In this document: positions 55,761-63,981 of the stretch, piece after piece | How the letters are laid out: every line of letters starts with the position of its first letter | How positions within the stretch are numbered: the stretch's first letter is position 1 | DNA from: an uncultured Roseovarius sp. | GTDB lineage: Bacteria > Pseudomonadota > Alphaproteobacteria > Rhodobacterales > Rhodobacteraceae | Direction of reading: 5' to 3' | DNA length: 64,000 bases | Assembly (NCBI RefSeq): GCF_947489715.1 | Contig: NZ_CANLER010000005.1 | Coordinates: forward strand, 62,001 to 126,000 | Program-made: the position numbers and the translations under genes | Notes under the pieces: model-generated | What the model saw: the letters and a program-made list of their open reading frames with translations, nothing else | Database searches by the model: none | What the model was told of the DNA's origin: nothing

Positions 55761-56981
55761 ATGAAACCGAATCCATCAAAAAACGCCATCGTAATTGGTG
55801 CGGGGCTGTCCGGCCTTGCTACAGCCAAGGAACTGCGAGCAAATGGCATTCCCGTGGTTATTCTGGAAGCCGCAGATCAGATCGCGGCTCCTTGGCGCAC
55901 ACGCCACCCGCGGCTACGTTTAAACATCCACCGCCGGTTTGCCCGGCTTCCGGGGCAACAGGTGATCCAGCACAAGGATACCTACTTGCCTCGGGATTCC
56001 GTGGTTGAATATCTGACCGACTATGCCAACCATTCGGGCGTTCCAATCCACTTTGAGACGCGAGTAAATGCCGTGATGCGGCGGGATTCCGGGTGGTATA
56101 TCCAGACGAACAATGGAGATTTTCAGTGTTCTGACTTGATCGTTGCAACCGGGCGCGAATGCGTGAAATCCATGCCGATCTGGCCCGGCATGGATGTGTT
56201 CGGGGGCGTGATCATCCACTCTGCCGATTTTGCTGATCCCCGCGAATATGATGGGAAAAAGGTTCTGGTGATCGGCGCCGGCAATTCCGGCTCCGATATC
56301 TTGAACCACCTGTCGCGCAGCAAACCCGCGCAAGTCTGGGTGTCGGTGCGACACGGGCCCGCGATCCTGCCAACACGCATTCTGGGCTTCCCGCTTCACC
56401 GTCTGGCAAACCTGTTCGCACGGATGCCAAAATGGTCCCTGGATCCGATCTTTGCGGTCATGCAACGTTTGTTCTTTGGCGATTTACGCCGTTATGGATT
56501 GCGCCAACATACTATGGGCGGGGGCACGCGAATGCTCAAGGATGGCGTGACATTCGCACTGGATGACGGATTTATTGCAGCCTTGAAATCGGGTCGTTTT
56601 GAGGCGGTTGAGGAAACCGTCGGTTTCACTTCCAACGCAGCCGAGCTGTCCAACGGGCGCGAAATCTGCCCGGATGTGGTGATTTGTGCTACTGGCTACA
56701 GCCCCGGTCTGGATGATCTATTCGATCATCTCGGAGCCTTGGACAGCCAAGGCTACCCCCTGCACCCTATGGGTCAGGAAGATACCAGGAACCCGGGCCT
56801 CTGGTTCACTGGGTATGGTGTGGTCTTCCAAGGCTTCTTTCACGCGGCAGGCATAAGCGCCAGGCGAATAGCGACAAGCATAACGGCTCGGGTTTGTTCT
56901 GCTGAGGACGCGCATGTCCGGCGCCGCGCAGTCAACACCAACAACCGACGAACGCTTTCTTTGAACGGGATAGACCAATGA
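55761..56981 (+). CDS. Flavin-containing monooxygenase-type FAD/NADPH oxidoreductase
   Basis: A 406-residue class B flavoprotein monooxygenase. Two Rossmann motifs are seen: GAGLSG (residues 13-18) for FAD and GAGNSG (172-177) for NADPH. Between them lies the FMO fingerprint F147-x-G149-x3-His153-x3-F157 (FGGVIIHSADF). The ATG-type motif VICATGYSPGLDD is near the end. Such enzymes oxygenate soft nucleophiles such as sulfides and amines, including trimethylamine, or act as Baeyer-Villiger enzymes. It is in one operon with the homocysteine methyltransferase. Confidence 0.9.
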   Translation: MKPNPSKNAIVIGAGLSGLATAKELRANGIPVVILEAADQIAAPWRTRHPRLRLNIHRRFARLPGQQVIQHKDTYLPRDSVVEYLTDYANHSGVPIHFETRVNAVMRRDSGWYIQTNNGDFQCSDLIVATGRECVKSMPIWPGMDVFGGVIIHSADFADPREYDGKKVLVIGAGNSGSDILNHLSRSKPAQVWVSVRHGPAILPTRILGFPLHRLANLFARMPKWSLDPIFAVMQRLFFGDLRRYGLRQHTMGGGTRMLKDGVTFALDDGFIAALKSGRFEAVEETVGFTSNAAELSNGREICPDVVICATGYSPGLDDLFDHLGALDSQGYPLHPMGQEDTRNPGLWFTGYGVVFQGFFHAAGISARRIATSITARVCSAEDAHVRRRAVNTNNRRTLSLNGIDQ

Positions 56982-57235
56982 CCACCATCGAAAAGCGCGG
57001 AACCGTGACCAGTCAAGCAATCCATAATAGACCCCAAAGTTGTTCTATTTGTGGAATGGCCATCGTCGCCGCGCAAAAGATGATCGCGCAACTACCAAAC
57101 TACCGGATTGTGCCCTGCGCGACCTCGGCCTTGAACATTGTTCCCATTCGAAAGGCGACAAAACACTCGGCGGTGCGCTGGTTTCGGAAAGCCTTTTTCC
57201 CGAATTGTCAGCTTAATGACAATCCAATCGGATAG
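56978..57235 (+). CDS. Possible truncated gene after the monooxygenase
   Basis: An 85-codon frame whose ATG overlaps the monooxygenase stop (ATGA), exactly as a coupled operon gene would start. The peptide has a CSICG knuckle but otherwise no pattern I recognise, and coding quality falls off before the MITE at 57248. It may be the 5' remnant of an operon gene destroyed by rearrangement, or no gene at all. Confidence 0.3.
   Translation: MTTIEKRGTVTSQAIHNRPQSCSICGMAIVAAQKMIAQLPNYRIVPCATSALNIVPIRKATKHSAVRWFRKAFFPNCQLNDNPIG
57204..57223. repeat. Inverted repeat ATTGTCA-N6-TGACAAT
   Basis: Perfect seven-base arms with a six-base spacer (GCTTAA). There is no T tract, so it could be an operator or the end of a decayed element. 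It lies 24 bases left of the MITE. Confidence 0.5.
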
Positions 57236-57247
57236 ATTTGCCTGAGT

Positions 57248-57351
57248 TAGAGCGTTTCCAGTTTTCGTTGAAACAAGCATCATCGCTTTTCGCGTTCGAG
57301 CGTAGCGAGAGGCAGCGAACAAGCGATTCAATGTGAACTGGAAACGCTTTA
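57248..57351. mobile_element. MITE-like element with IS630-type TA target duplication
   Basis: A 100-base element (57250-57349) is bounded by terminal inverted repeats GAGCGTTTCCAGTT and AACTGGAAACGCTT, 13 of 14 bases matched, and flanked by TA on both sides (57248-57249 and 57350-57351). Its inside is partly palindromic (GTTCG near 57294 and CGAAC near 57315). It has no coding capacity. The TA duplication points to mobilisation by an IS630/Tc1-type transposase encoded elsewhere. Confidence 0.75.
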
Positions 57352-57582
57352 GGCAACGGCATTCCCTTTCGGCACTTCTAACTCGCTCGTGGCGATATCT
57401 TTCACCTGCTTGGCTAAAATCCATCCAAAATCCGATACTATCCGCGAAGGCCCGATCTGGTTAAAAATCGGACCGCCGGACATCGAAGCATTCGAATGTA
57501 GATTGTGGGCCACTGTCAGTTTTCTGATCAGCAGGTGCATTATCTGGCCCATCGCAAATAGATCTGGCGCATTGACCAGCAT
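57349..57582 (-). pseudogene. Short open frame ending in the MITE, possible truncated gene
   Basis: A 77-codon minus-strand frame with protein-like composition (FAMGQIMHLLIRKLTVAHNL, FNQIGPSRIVSDFGWILAKQ). Its TAA stop is formed by the right-hand edge of the MITE, so an older, longer frame may have been cut by the insertion. The ribosome site is weak and I recognise no family. The remainder of 57583-57720 holds only the upstream region of the BCCT gene. Confidence 0.3.
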
Positions 57583-57720
57583 GGGCGAGATGTCGCTTAG
57601 GCACTTACGATTCGTTGAAGTGTTTCTGCGCTGTCAACCTTGATTTGCGAAGAAATACAACATCCCATGGGTTTTTACCAACGACCAATTTCGCGTCTTA
57701 CGGGTAACAGGGGGTGGATA

Positions 57721-59286
57721 ATGTCAATTTTCAAAGGTGCTTCCTTCAACACGGTATTCATCGTCGCCATGGTCTTATGCTTGGCCATTGGCGTCTGGGG
57801 CGTGATCAGCCCAAACAGTATGACGGGCTCGGCCCAAGCATTTACGAGCTACCTATTGAACGGAGCAGGCTGGATGTGGCTGGCAATGTGCTCGGGCTTT
57901 CTACTGCTTGGCGGCTATATGGCGTTCGGACCTTATGGAAACATCCGGCTGGGAAAGGACGACGAAGAACCGGAGTTCGATACGGCCTCCTGGATCGCGA
58001 TGTTGTTTGCTGGCGGGATGGGTTCGGGGCTTTTGGTCTGGGGCGCAGCGGAACCAATGTACCACTTCGTCTCTCCCCCAGGAATGGAAGGCGAGACGGC
58101 GCAAGCTGCTCGAGAAGCACTGGTCATCACGAACCTTCATTGGGGTTTGCACGCCTGGTCGATCTATGGTTGCTGCGCGCTGGTCATTGCCTATTTCACG
58201 TTCCGGCGAAATGAGCCGTCTATGATTTCGACGCCGATCAAGCATGTCTTCAAGGGAAAAACCGGCGATAACGTGGGCAAGGCTGCTGATATCCTCGGCG
58301 TCATCTCGGTCGTATTCGGTCTTGCAGGGTCACTGGCCATGGGCGCGCTTGCGGTGCGATCTGGCATGTTCTACGCGTTCGACACGCCGCAGAACAACAA
58401 CATGTCGATGATTATTTTGGCGGCCCTTTTCGTCTGCTATATGTTGTCTGCAACGACCGGTGTCGACAAGGGCATCAAGATCTTGTCGAACCTCAACATG
58501 GTGCTGACAGTGGCGATCATGCTTCTGGTGATCTTTGCCGGACCCACACAATTCATCATGGAAACTTTCGTGGATTCCATCGGTCAGTATTTCAGCGCGA
58601 TCATCACGAAGTCATTCACGCTTTATCCCTTCGAAGGCCTGACAGGATGGACGTCGGGCTGGACATTGACATACCTGATCTGGTGGCTGGCTTGGGGGCC
58701 TTTCATCGGCATTTTCGTCGCGCGAATTTCGCGCGGACGCACAATCCGGGAATTCATCTTTGGCGTCGTTCTGGTGCCCACGATGTTCTCGATGCTCTGG
58801 TTTGCAGCCTTTGGCGGTGCTGGCTTCTACATCGAGATGTTCGGCGGTGGCGGCTTGAAAGAGATCATTTTCGAAGATGTCTTTGCCGCGCTCTTCGCTT
58901 TCCTGGGGTACTTTCCGGGTGGCGCACTTCTTGCAGGCTTGGCTGCGGCTCTTCTCTTCATCTTCCTGGTAACGTCGGCGGACTCAGGCACGTTCGTGCT
59001 TTCGATGATGACAACCGACGGCAATCTCGACCCGCCAGTGGTGCAAAAGATGATTTGGGGCGTCCTGATCGCTGTCCTGACTTTCTCGACCCTGGTGACC
59101 GAGTCGGTGACCGTGGCCAAGGCGATGGCAATCACAGGCGCAATTCCATTTGCGATAATCGTCCTGCTGCAGATTGTGGGCTTCATGCGCGAAATCCGAA
59201 AAGAAATCGCAGAGCCAGAGGAAATCGAAGCCCAGGGTGTAACCGAGGGTAGAAACCCCGAAATCGCCACTGAAGGCAGCGCGTAG
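57721..59286 (+). CDS. BCCT-family transporter (betaine/choline/carnitine type)
   Basis: A 521-residue secondary carrier with twelve predicted helices. The BCCT core is seen in MLFAGGMGSGLLVWGAAEPMYH, the tryptophan-rich helix WWLAWGPFIGIFVARISRGRTIREF and LVTSADSGTFVLSMMT. It imports a quaternary ammonium or sulfonium compound with Na+ or H+. The frame opens at 57640, but the ATG at 57721 follows GGGGGTGG and gives the normal cytoplasmic N-terminus. The tail is short, without the osmosensing extension of BetP. A binding-protein gene follows after 27 bases. Confidence 0.93.
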   Translation: MSIFKGASFNTVFIVAMVLCLAIGVWGVISPNSMTGSAQAFTSYLLNGAGWMWLAMCSGFLLLGGYMAFGPYGNIRLGKDDEEPEFDTASWIAMLFAGGMGSGLLVWGAAEPMYHFVSPPGMEGETAQAAREALVITNLHWGLHAWSIYGCCALVIAYFTFRRNEPSMISTPIKHVFKGKTGDNVGKAADILGVISVVFGLAGSLAMGALAVRSGMFYAFDTPQNNNMSMIILAALFVCYMLSATTGVDKGIKILSNLNMVLTVAIMLLVIFAGPTQFIMETFVDSIGQYFSAIITKSFTLYPFEGLTGWTSGWTLTYLIWWLAWGPFIGIFVARISRGRTIREFIFGVVLVPTMFSMLWFAAFGGAGFYIEMFGGGGLKEIIFEDVFAALFAFLGYFPGGALLAGLAAALLFIFLVTSADSGTFVLSMMTTDGNLDPPVVQKMIWGVLIAVLTFSTLVTESVTVAKAMAITGAIPFAIIVLLQIVGFMREIRKEIAEPEEIEAQGVTEGRNPEIATEGSA

Positions 59287-59313
59287 CACCAACCGGAGGG
59301 AAAGGAGATTCTT

Positions 59314-61167
59314 ATGTTCAGATCGACATTCACTTTAATTCTCGCCGGCGTGTTCATGCTGACAGGGTGCTCGGAAGAAGAAAGCTCGATACGTATTGGA
59401 TCAAAGAGTTTTGGCGAAAGCCGGATCCTGGCGCACATGATGGCTGCAATCGCGACCGAACAAGGTTTGCCAGTGGAAGGCGTTGTTGAATATGCCAACA
59501 CGCCCGCCATTCTCGAGGCGTTGAAACGTGGAGATATCGACGCCTATCCCGAATACAATGGAACGGGTCTGGTCATGCTTGGGCAAAGCCCGATGGCCGA
59601 TGGCGATGCGGCGACCGCGCGTGTGAAGGAAATCTTCGAACCACTTGGGATTTCGTGGCGCGAACGCGTTGGCTTTGCCAATAATTACGGGCTGGCAATG
59701 CTGCCCGACCGCGCCGATGAACTTGGTCTGACGACAATGACAGACCTGGTTGCCCGCTCTTCCGAGGTGACGTTGGGTATAGAAGATGATTTCGATGAAC
59801 GCCCACTGGACGGCCTCAGCCCGATGATTCAGCGTTACGGTTTCGAATTCGCCAGCGTGGAACAAGTGCCGTTGGCGGATCGGGGCCAACTCTATGATTT
59901 GCTGCTGGACGAGAAAGTGGACGTCATCGAAGTTTACACGACCGATGGTCAGATCGCAGATTACGGCCTTGTTCTACTCGAAGATAACCTGACATTCTTC
60001 CCGGTTTATGAACTTGCACCGATCGTTCGGATGTCGTCGCTGTCTGAATTTCCTGAATTGGGTGTTGCGCTGGATGCATTGGGCGGCAGGTTTTCAGATG
60101 CTGAGATGCAAGCGCTCAATCGGAAGGTCGACCTCGAAGGCCGCTCTCCTGATGCTGTCGCGCGTGATGCGCTTGCGCGTCTCGAACTGATCTCTTCCGG
60201 CGCGGTGGAAGCCGAAGATCCTCTTCTGATTGCCACGTCGCCCATACTGACAGATAGCGAACATGCCGGTACGTCTCTCAGGGCGGTTCGGCGCGCATTT
60301 GTCGGGCGCGAAGTTGCAGTCGAACCAAGCATCAACCCGTTGCAAGAGGTTGGAAACGGCAACGCACGGCTTGCCATGGTTGGCGCAGAAAGCTTTTTTG
60401 ATATTTCAGGCCCTGCACCGCGCCGTTTGAACCAATTTGAAAGCGTTGCCGCGGTAGGGGCCAATGTGTTGCATCTGATTGCAAAAACAGAGACCGAGGC
60501 CGCTCAATCTCTTCAGGATGCATCCGCACTTGTCGTTGGTACGGAAGGCTCGTCGACATATCAACTCGGATTAATACTCAAGGATGCGCTTGGCTTAAGC
60601 GCCGACCTGATCGCGATCGAAGCTTCTAGCGCCACGGATCTGATTGCGGCCATTGACGATGGTAGTAAAGTTGCGCTGGTTGCAGCCCCGCTTGGCATCG
60701 ACGCGATCGAAGATGCGTTTGATGGTGCCGGGTTGAGGCTCTTGCCAATCAATGGCTGGACGGATGGCGGAAACCTGGTGAAATATCCTTTCCTGCGCCA
60801 GACACGTATCCCCGGCGGCACCTATGGGCTTCAATTCACCGCAATTGAGACACTGTCAAGCCAGGTGGTGCTTGCCGGCCCTGCCCCGGTGGCGGTCGCA
60901 TCAACCATTGGCGAACAGGGGCCTGGCGCCACGGCAGCACCCAGCCTGAAGCCAGTACCGTCCAGCACCGTAAAGGCGCTGGCTGGTGGGATTACCAATG
61001 GCGAGATCGTCGACCCGGTGTTGCCAATTGCAGTCGCCTTTGCACCTGAGCTTCCGGAACCACCCGCGGCGATGAACCCATCGGCTGATGTGTCGGTCCT
61101 GAATATTCTGATCGTTATGATGTTCGTGTGGATATTCTGGTTGTATACACGCCGCGAAGTTCGCTGA
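59314..61167 (+). CDS. Two-domain substrate-binding lipoprotein (OpuAC + TAXI-like) with C-terminal membrane helix
   Basis: A 617-residue protein. A lipobox (FMLTGCSEE, Cys19) starts it. Residues about 26-295 form an OpuAC/OsmF-type glycine-betaine-binding domain: IRIGSKSFGESRILAHMMAA, EALKRGDIDAYPEYNGTGL. Residues about 305-545 look like a TAXI-type TRAP binding domain: VVGTEGSSTYQLGLILKDAL, FLRQTRIPGGTYGL. A proline/alanine linker leads to a terminal helix (LNILIVMMFVWIFWLYTRRE). No ABC or TRAP permease is nearby; the only transporter is the BCCT gene 27 bases upstream. The OpuAC call is firm, the TAXI call moderate, the coupling to BCCT inferred. Confidence 0.82.
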   Translation: MFRSTFTLILAGVFMLTGCSEEESSIRIGSKSFGESRILAHMMAAIATEQGLPVEGVVEYANTPAILEALKRGDIDAYPEYNGTGLVMLGQSPMADGDAATARVKEIFEPLGISWRERVGFANNYGLAMLPDRADELGLTTMTDLVARSSEVTLGIEDDFDERPLDGLSPMIQRYGFEFASVEQVPLADRGQLYDLLLDEKVDVIEVYTTDGQIADYGLVLLEDNLTFFPVYELAPIVRMSSLSEFPELGVALDALGGRFSDAEMQALNRKVDLEGRSPDAVARDALARLELISSGAVEAEDPLLIATSPILTDSEHAGTSLRAVRRAFVGREVAVEPSINPLQEVGNGNARLAMVGAESFFDISGPAPRRLNQFESVAAVGANVLHLIAKTETEAAQSLQDASALVVGTEGSSTYQLGLILKDALGLSADLIAIEASSATDLIAAIDDGSKVALVAAPLGIDAIEDAFDGAGLRLLPINGWTDGGNLVKYPFLRQTRIPGGTYGLQFTAIETLSSQVVLAGPAPVAVASTIGEQGPGATAAPSLKPVPSSTVKALAGGITNGEIVDPVLPIAVAFAPELPEPPAAMNPSADVSVLNILIVMMFVWIFWLYTRREVR

Positions 61168-61188
61168 ACCACGAAAGGCAGGCTGAAA

Positions 61189-61644
61189 ATGACTGATAAC
61201 ATACTTGTTCCAATCGATTTGGCGGACCAGGAAACGGGTTTGAAAGTGATCAAAGAAGGCGTGATGCAGGCCAAAGCCAGGAATGGCGACATGACAGTGA
61301 TGACAGTCGTGCCGGATATTCTTTCGGGTCTCGATTTTCGCTATGCCATTCGCGGCGAAATGGGCGGTTCGGAAGATTATGATCTCAAGGGGATTGTGCA
61401 AGAGGCCCTGGAACGGTTGAATGAAATCGTGGCGGAACACACCCCAAGCGGCATGAGGGTGAAAACCATCGCGCGTCATGGAACAGCCTACGAAGAAATC
61501 CTGAAAGTGGCTGACAAAATCGGCGCCACTCAGATTGTGATGGGCGCTCACAGACCGTCACTGGCGGATTACCTTATCGGACCAACAACGGCGCGCGTGG
61601 TGCGCCATGCCGAGTGTTCGGTCAATGTCCTCAGAACCGTTTGA
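61189..61644 (+). CDS. Universal stress protein (UspA family)
   Basis: A 151-residue UspA-fold protein, starting ILVPIDLADQETG and ending with the nucleotide-binding loop IVMGAHRPSLADYLIGPTTARVVRHAECSVNVLR. The usual G-x2-G-x9-G-(S/T) motif is partly changed, with Arg instead of the second Gly, so ATP binding is uncertain. It starts 21 bases after the binding-protein gene and is the third gene of the BCCT operon. Usp proteins sit beside several TRAP transporters (TeaD with TeaABC), where they tune transport. Confidence 0.92.
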   Translation: MTDNILVPIDLADQETGLKVIKEGVMQAKARNGDMTVMTVVPDILSGLDFRYAIRGEMGGSEDYDLKGIVQEALERLNEIVAEHTPSGMRVKTIARHGTAYEEILKVADKIGATQIVMGAHRPSLADYLIGPTTARVVRHAECSVNVLRTV

Positions 61645-62016
61645 AAATCGCAGGGCACTCGTTTTCGTGAACGATTATTCTTCGCCTGGGATCTGGTGAA
61701 AGCGCTTTCCTGAGACGGCAGATGATCTGACAATTGTGATGAAAACCGTCTGTATTGCCGCGCGTAATTGCAGTTTGAATTTTTTTCTTCGCGGACATGG
61801 CGAAGGGTGGCTATGAGTGGTCGCGCAGCAAAACCAAGTGATCTGCACAAGGTCGCCTTCGGGCTGGCAGGAAAAGACCAGCAATGCTCAGCGTTTTTCC
61901 GCCCTCCACCGCTCAATCAGTAGGTGAGCCGCTATAGATGTGATATACTCCCCGTCATTAGCAGGGCCATTTGGCCAAATTTTAGATCGAATATTATTTT
62001 GAATACGGAGGCTCTT
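61645..62016 (+). other. Non-coding stretch after the BCCT operon
   Basis: About 370 bases. The open frames here are shadows without ribosome sites. The right end is A/T-rich (61930-62000) and probably holds the promoter of the hypothetical pair. No terminator hairpin was recognised. Confidence 0.45.
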
Positions 62017-62349
62017 ATGCCAATTTCCCCTTCGCCGGAACCCTTTCGGCTGTCTCTCCTCGAAAGTCCTGACGGATCCGAACTCCTAGTTTATGCCAAT
62101 GCTACTGGCTGCGGCATCTACCTATTGCAACGCATTGTCGTCTGCACCGAATCCGGCGGTTCATCTATCTGTCGCTTCTTCCGTCCGGGCGGCTTCTTCG
62201 ACTTCGCTGTCGGCGGTGCACAAATCGAACCAAACATAACGATCCTGAAGGCCCGAGTACCTGCACCCGGCGGTAACTACACCGCCTATGCAGATGGTCA
62301 CTTCGTGCGCATCGACCGGCGCGCGACAACCGCGGTCGAAAGCTTCTGA
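62017..62349 (+). CDS. Hypothetical protein (110 aa)
   Basis: A 110-residue protein of no family I recognise, starting at ATG 62017 with a strong GGAGG site seven bases before. It looks like a small globular beta-rich protein (FRLSLLESPDGSELLVYANA, FFRPGGFFDFAVGGAQ, GGNYTAYADGHFVRID) with three cysteines. It lacks a signal peptide and membrane helices. The next gene starts 12 bases downstream. Confidence 0.65.
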   Translation: MPISPSPEPFRLSLLESPDGSELLVYANATGCGIYLLQRIVVCTESGGSSICRFFRPGGFFDFAVGGAQIEPNITILKARVPAPGGNYTAYADGHFVRIDRRATTAVESF

Positions 62350-62361
62350 GGAGGAAAGATC

Positions 62362-62646
62362 ATGACAGACAGTGTGTTCAAACTAGCCGTCGCCGGAGCG
62401 ATGGAAATAGACGAGGTCATTGCGGCAGCAGATGCTGTCCCGGGTCAAACCTGCGAAACGGCGGAGATCCGAGGTGTGGAATTGCAGCGCATTGACCGGG
62501 CCAAGGAAACCACGGTGGTGTTCTTTACCAGTGGTGAGGAAAGCGCGCGTGCTTTCCAGAAGGTTGTCGAAAAATCCGGGCGAAAGGCACGCGTCGACAA
62601 AGCCGACCCAAAGGAGCTCTTGTCCAGCGAACCGGTTCAGAATTAA
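62362..62646 (+). CDS. Hypothetical protein (94 aa)
   Basis: A 94-residue protein of no family I recognise, with an excellent GAGGAGGAAAG site. It has an alpha/beta pattern: VFKLAVAGAMEIDEVIAAAD, then ELQRIDRAKETTVVFFTSGE, then a helix ARAFQKVVEKSGRKAR. It forms an operon with the 110-residue protein and the two may act together. A ten-pair hairpin follows the stop. Confidence 0.65.
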   Translation: MTDSVFKLAVAGAMEIDEVIAAADAVPGQTCETAEIRGVELQRIDRAKETTVVFFTSGEESARAFQKVVEKSGRKARVDKADPKELLSSEPVQN

Positions 62647-62656
62647 AGCACCTCAA

Positions 62657-62692
62657 GTTTGCGGTGCCGCTTTGATCACGGTCACCGCAAAC
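62657..62692. terminator. Ten-pair hairpin between convergent genes
   Basis: Arms GTTTGCGGTG (62657-62666) and CACCGCAAAC (62683-62692) are perfect, with a 16-base loop. It has no clear T tract, but its place 10 bases after one stop codon and about 100 bases before the stop of the convergent gene suggests transcript ending or 3'-end protection. Confidence 0.55.
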
Positions 62693-62796
62693 GCGGGTAA
62701 AAAACGTAGTCATGCCCTCGAAATATAACCGACGCCTGGGAACCAGCAAATCGTCTTAGTTGGCCTGAAAAGCTTCGCTGTCGATAGCTTGATGCC

Positions 62797-62979
62797 TTAA
62801 CCTTGGTTCGGCCCGCGCAAAGAGCGGATTGCTTGGCGGATCGCCTTCCAGTCGTTTGCTTCGTCAACCTTCTCCGCCTCTTTGCTTTCTCTCATTTTTT
62901 TGGAAGCTTCGGCTTCGGCCCGGTCACCATGCGAGCTATATAACGCACGTGCATATTCTGAGACTTTGATTGCATCCAT
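62797..62979 (-). CDS. Small highly charged hypothetical protein (60 aa)
   Basis: A 60-residue helical, highly charged protein: MDAIKVSEYARALYSSHGDR, a Lys/Glu-rich helix, then DWKAIRQAIRSLRGPNQG. The ATG at 62979 has GGAAGGATGGAAAG before it. Proteins with this start and the end RSLRGPNQG occur across roseobacters, as far as I remember, without assigned function. Confidence 0.65.
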   Translation of the reverse strand: MDAIKVSEYARALYSSHGDRAEAEASKKMRESKEAEKVDEANDWKAIRQAIRSLRGPNQG

Positions 62980-63564
62980 TCTTTCCATCCTTCCTGCCGT
63001 GGTGCGGCGCGGCTTGACCTTAGGGATTCGAAAGGTAACTCCAGTCATACATCAGCCAGCGCCCCGAGTCAGGGTGCTGACGCACAGCAAACCTTACCGG
63101 AATCTGGTTTGCACGCTCAGCCAAAATTTGTGCGCTGAGTGGTTCCACACAAAAAGACAGGCTCAAAAAACAACCAGATAAGACTAAATCGCGCCTTGAA
63201 CATGCGACCGCCAGTCCAGAAGCCTCTACCAGAAATTGGAACATGGAACTAGCAGCGGACAAAGACAGTCTTGTTCAAACGCGAGGCACAATCGGTTTTT
63301 TGACCGAGTATATACAACGAAAACCTGGGACGGGATTACGCTAACAATCACTCTGGACTATGGCAAACGTAGATAGGTTTTCAGTGCCATGACAATTATT
63401 ATGTCGGTGGACGAGTTGACCGTCGAGAAAATAGCGCCGGGCGCAACCTGTTTCTTTTTCCCGCTGTCTATCTGCCCTTCGTCTTATTAGCTGATCGAAA
63501 CGGATAGAACAGTGCTGGTTGTTAGGTTGGCCGTTTCTCAAATTTTATCAGATGTCGCACCGAA
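62980..63564 (-). other. Region without a recognised gene
   Basis: Nearly 590 bases with lower GC than the surroundings. Several short open frames are present, none with a ribosome site and protein-like composition together. It separates the diol dehydratase small-subunit gene from the 60-residue gene and may contain decayed sequence. Confidence 0.4.
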
Positions 63565-63981
63565 TTACCGATCCAGGAGACCTCTTTGTCGATAAATTTC
63601 CGCAGCACGGTCGACGAAGTCGGCAATGATCTTTGCACCATATTCTTCACGCAAAAGTTCGGCTTGTTTTGCAAGGCTTTCGCAAGAGTGTACGCGGCCA
63701 GGGCGCAACATCTCGTAGGTTTGCATGATCACCTCTTGCGGTACGTCAATCAGTTCCGCACCGCGCTCGAAATTCAACGCCAGTGTCTCACGCCCAGCGG
63801 CGCGCGCGATTTCTGCTTGCGCCAACAATGCTTCTCGTGAGATGCGCAGATCTTCAATTTCAATGTCACCGCCGGCAATGGCGTCCAGGGTAATCTTATC
63901 CAACGATAACCCTCTCGGGCCGCTGATGTTTTTCGGTCGGGTTTCGGAAAGCGGATAATCCGTTAAGGCGGCTTTTTTCAT
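63565..63981 (-). CDS. Glycerol/propanediol dehydratase, small (gamma) subunit
   Basis: A 138-residue gamma subunit of a coenzyme-B12-dependent diol/glycerol dehydratase (PduE/DhaB3 type). Family pieces are YPLSETRPKNISGPRGLSLD, ISREALLAQAEIARAAGRE, LNFERGAELIDVPQEVIMQTYEMLRPGR and a C-terminal helix. The complex turns glycerol or 1,2-propanediol into an aldehyde. The large and medium subunits would lie upstream, to the right of the window. No gene follows it to the left for 585 bases, so it appears to end its operon. Confidence 0.93.
   Translation of the reverse strand: MKKAALTDYPLSETRPKNISGPRGLSLDKITLDAIAGGDIEIEDLRISREALLAQAEIARAAGRETLALNFERGAELIDVPQEVIMQTYEMLRPGRVHSCESLAKQAELLREEYGAKIIADFVDRAAEIYRQRGLLDR

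Noticed and set aside
62980-63564. Several short open frames left of the dehydratase gene
   Set aside because: None combines a ribosome site with protein-like composition, so I list the region as without a gene.
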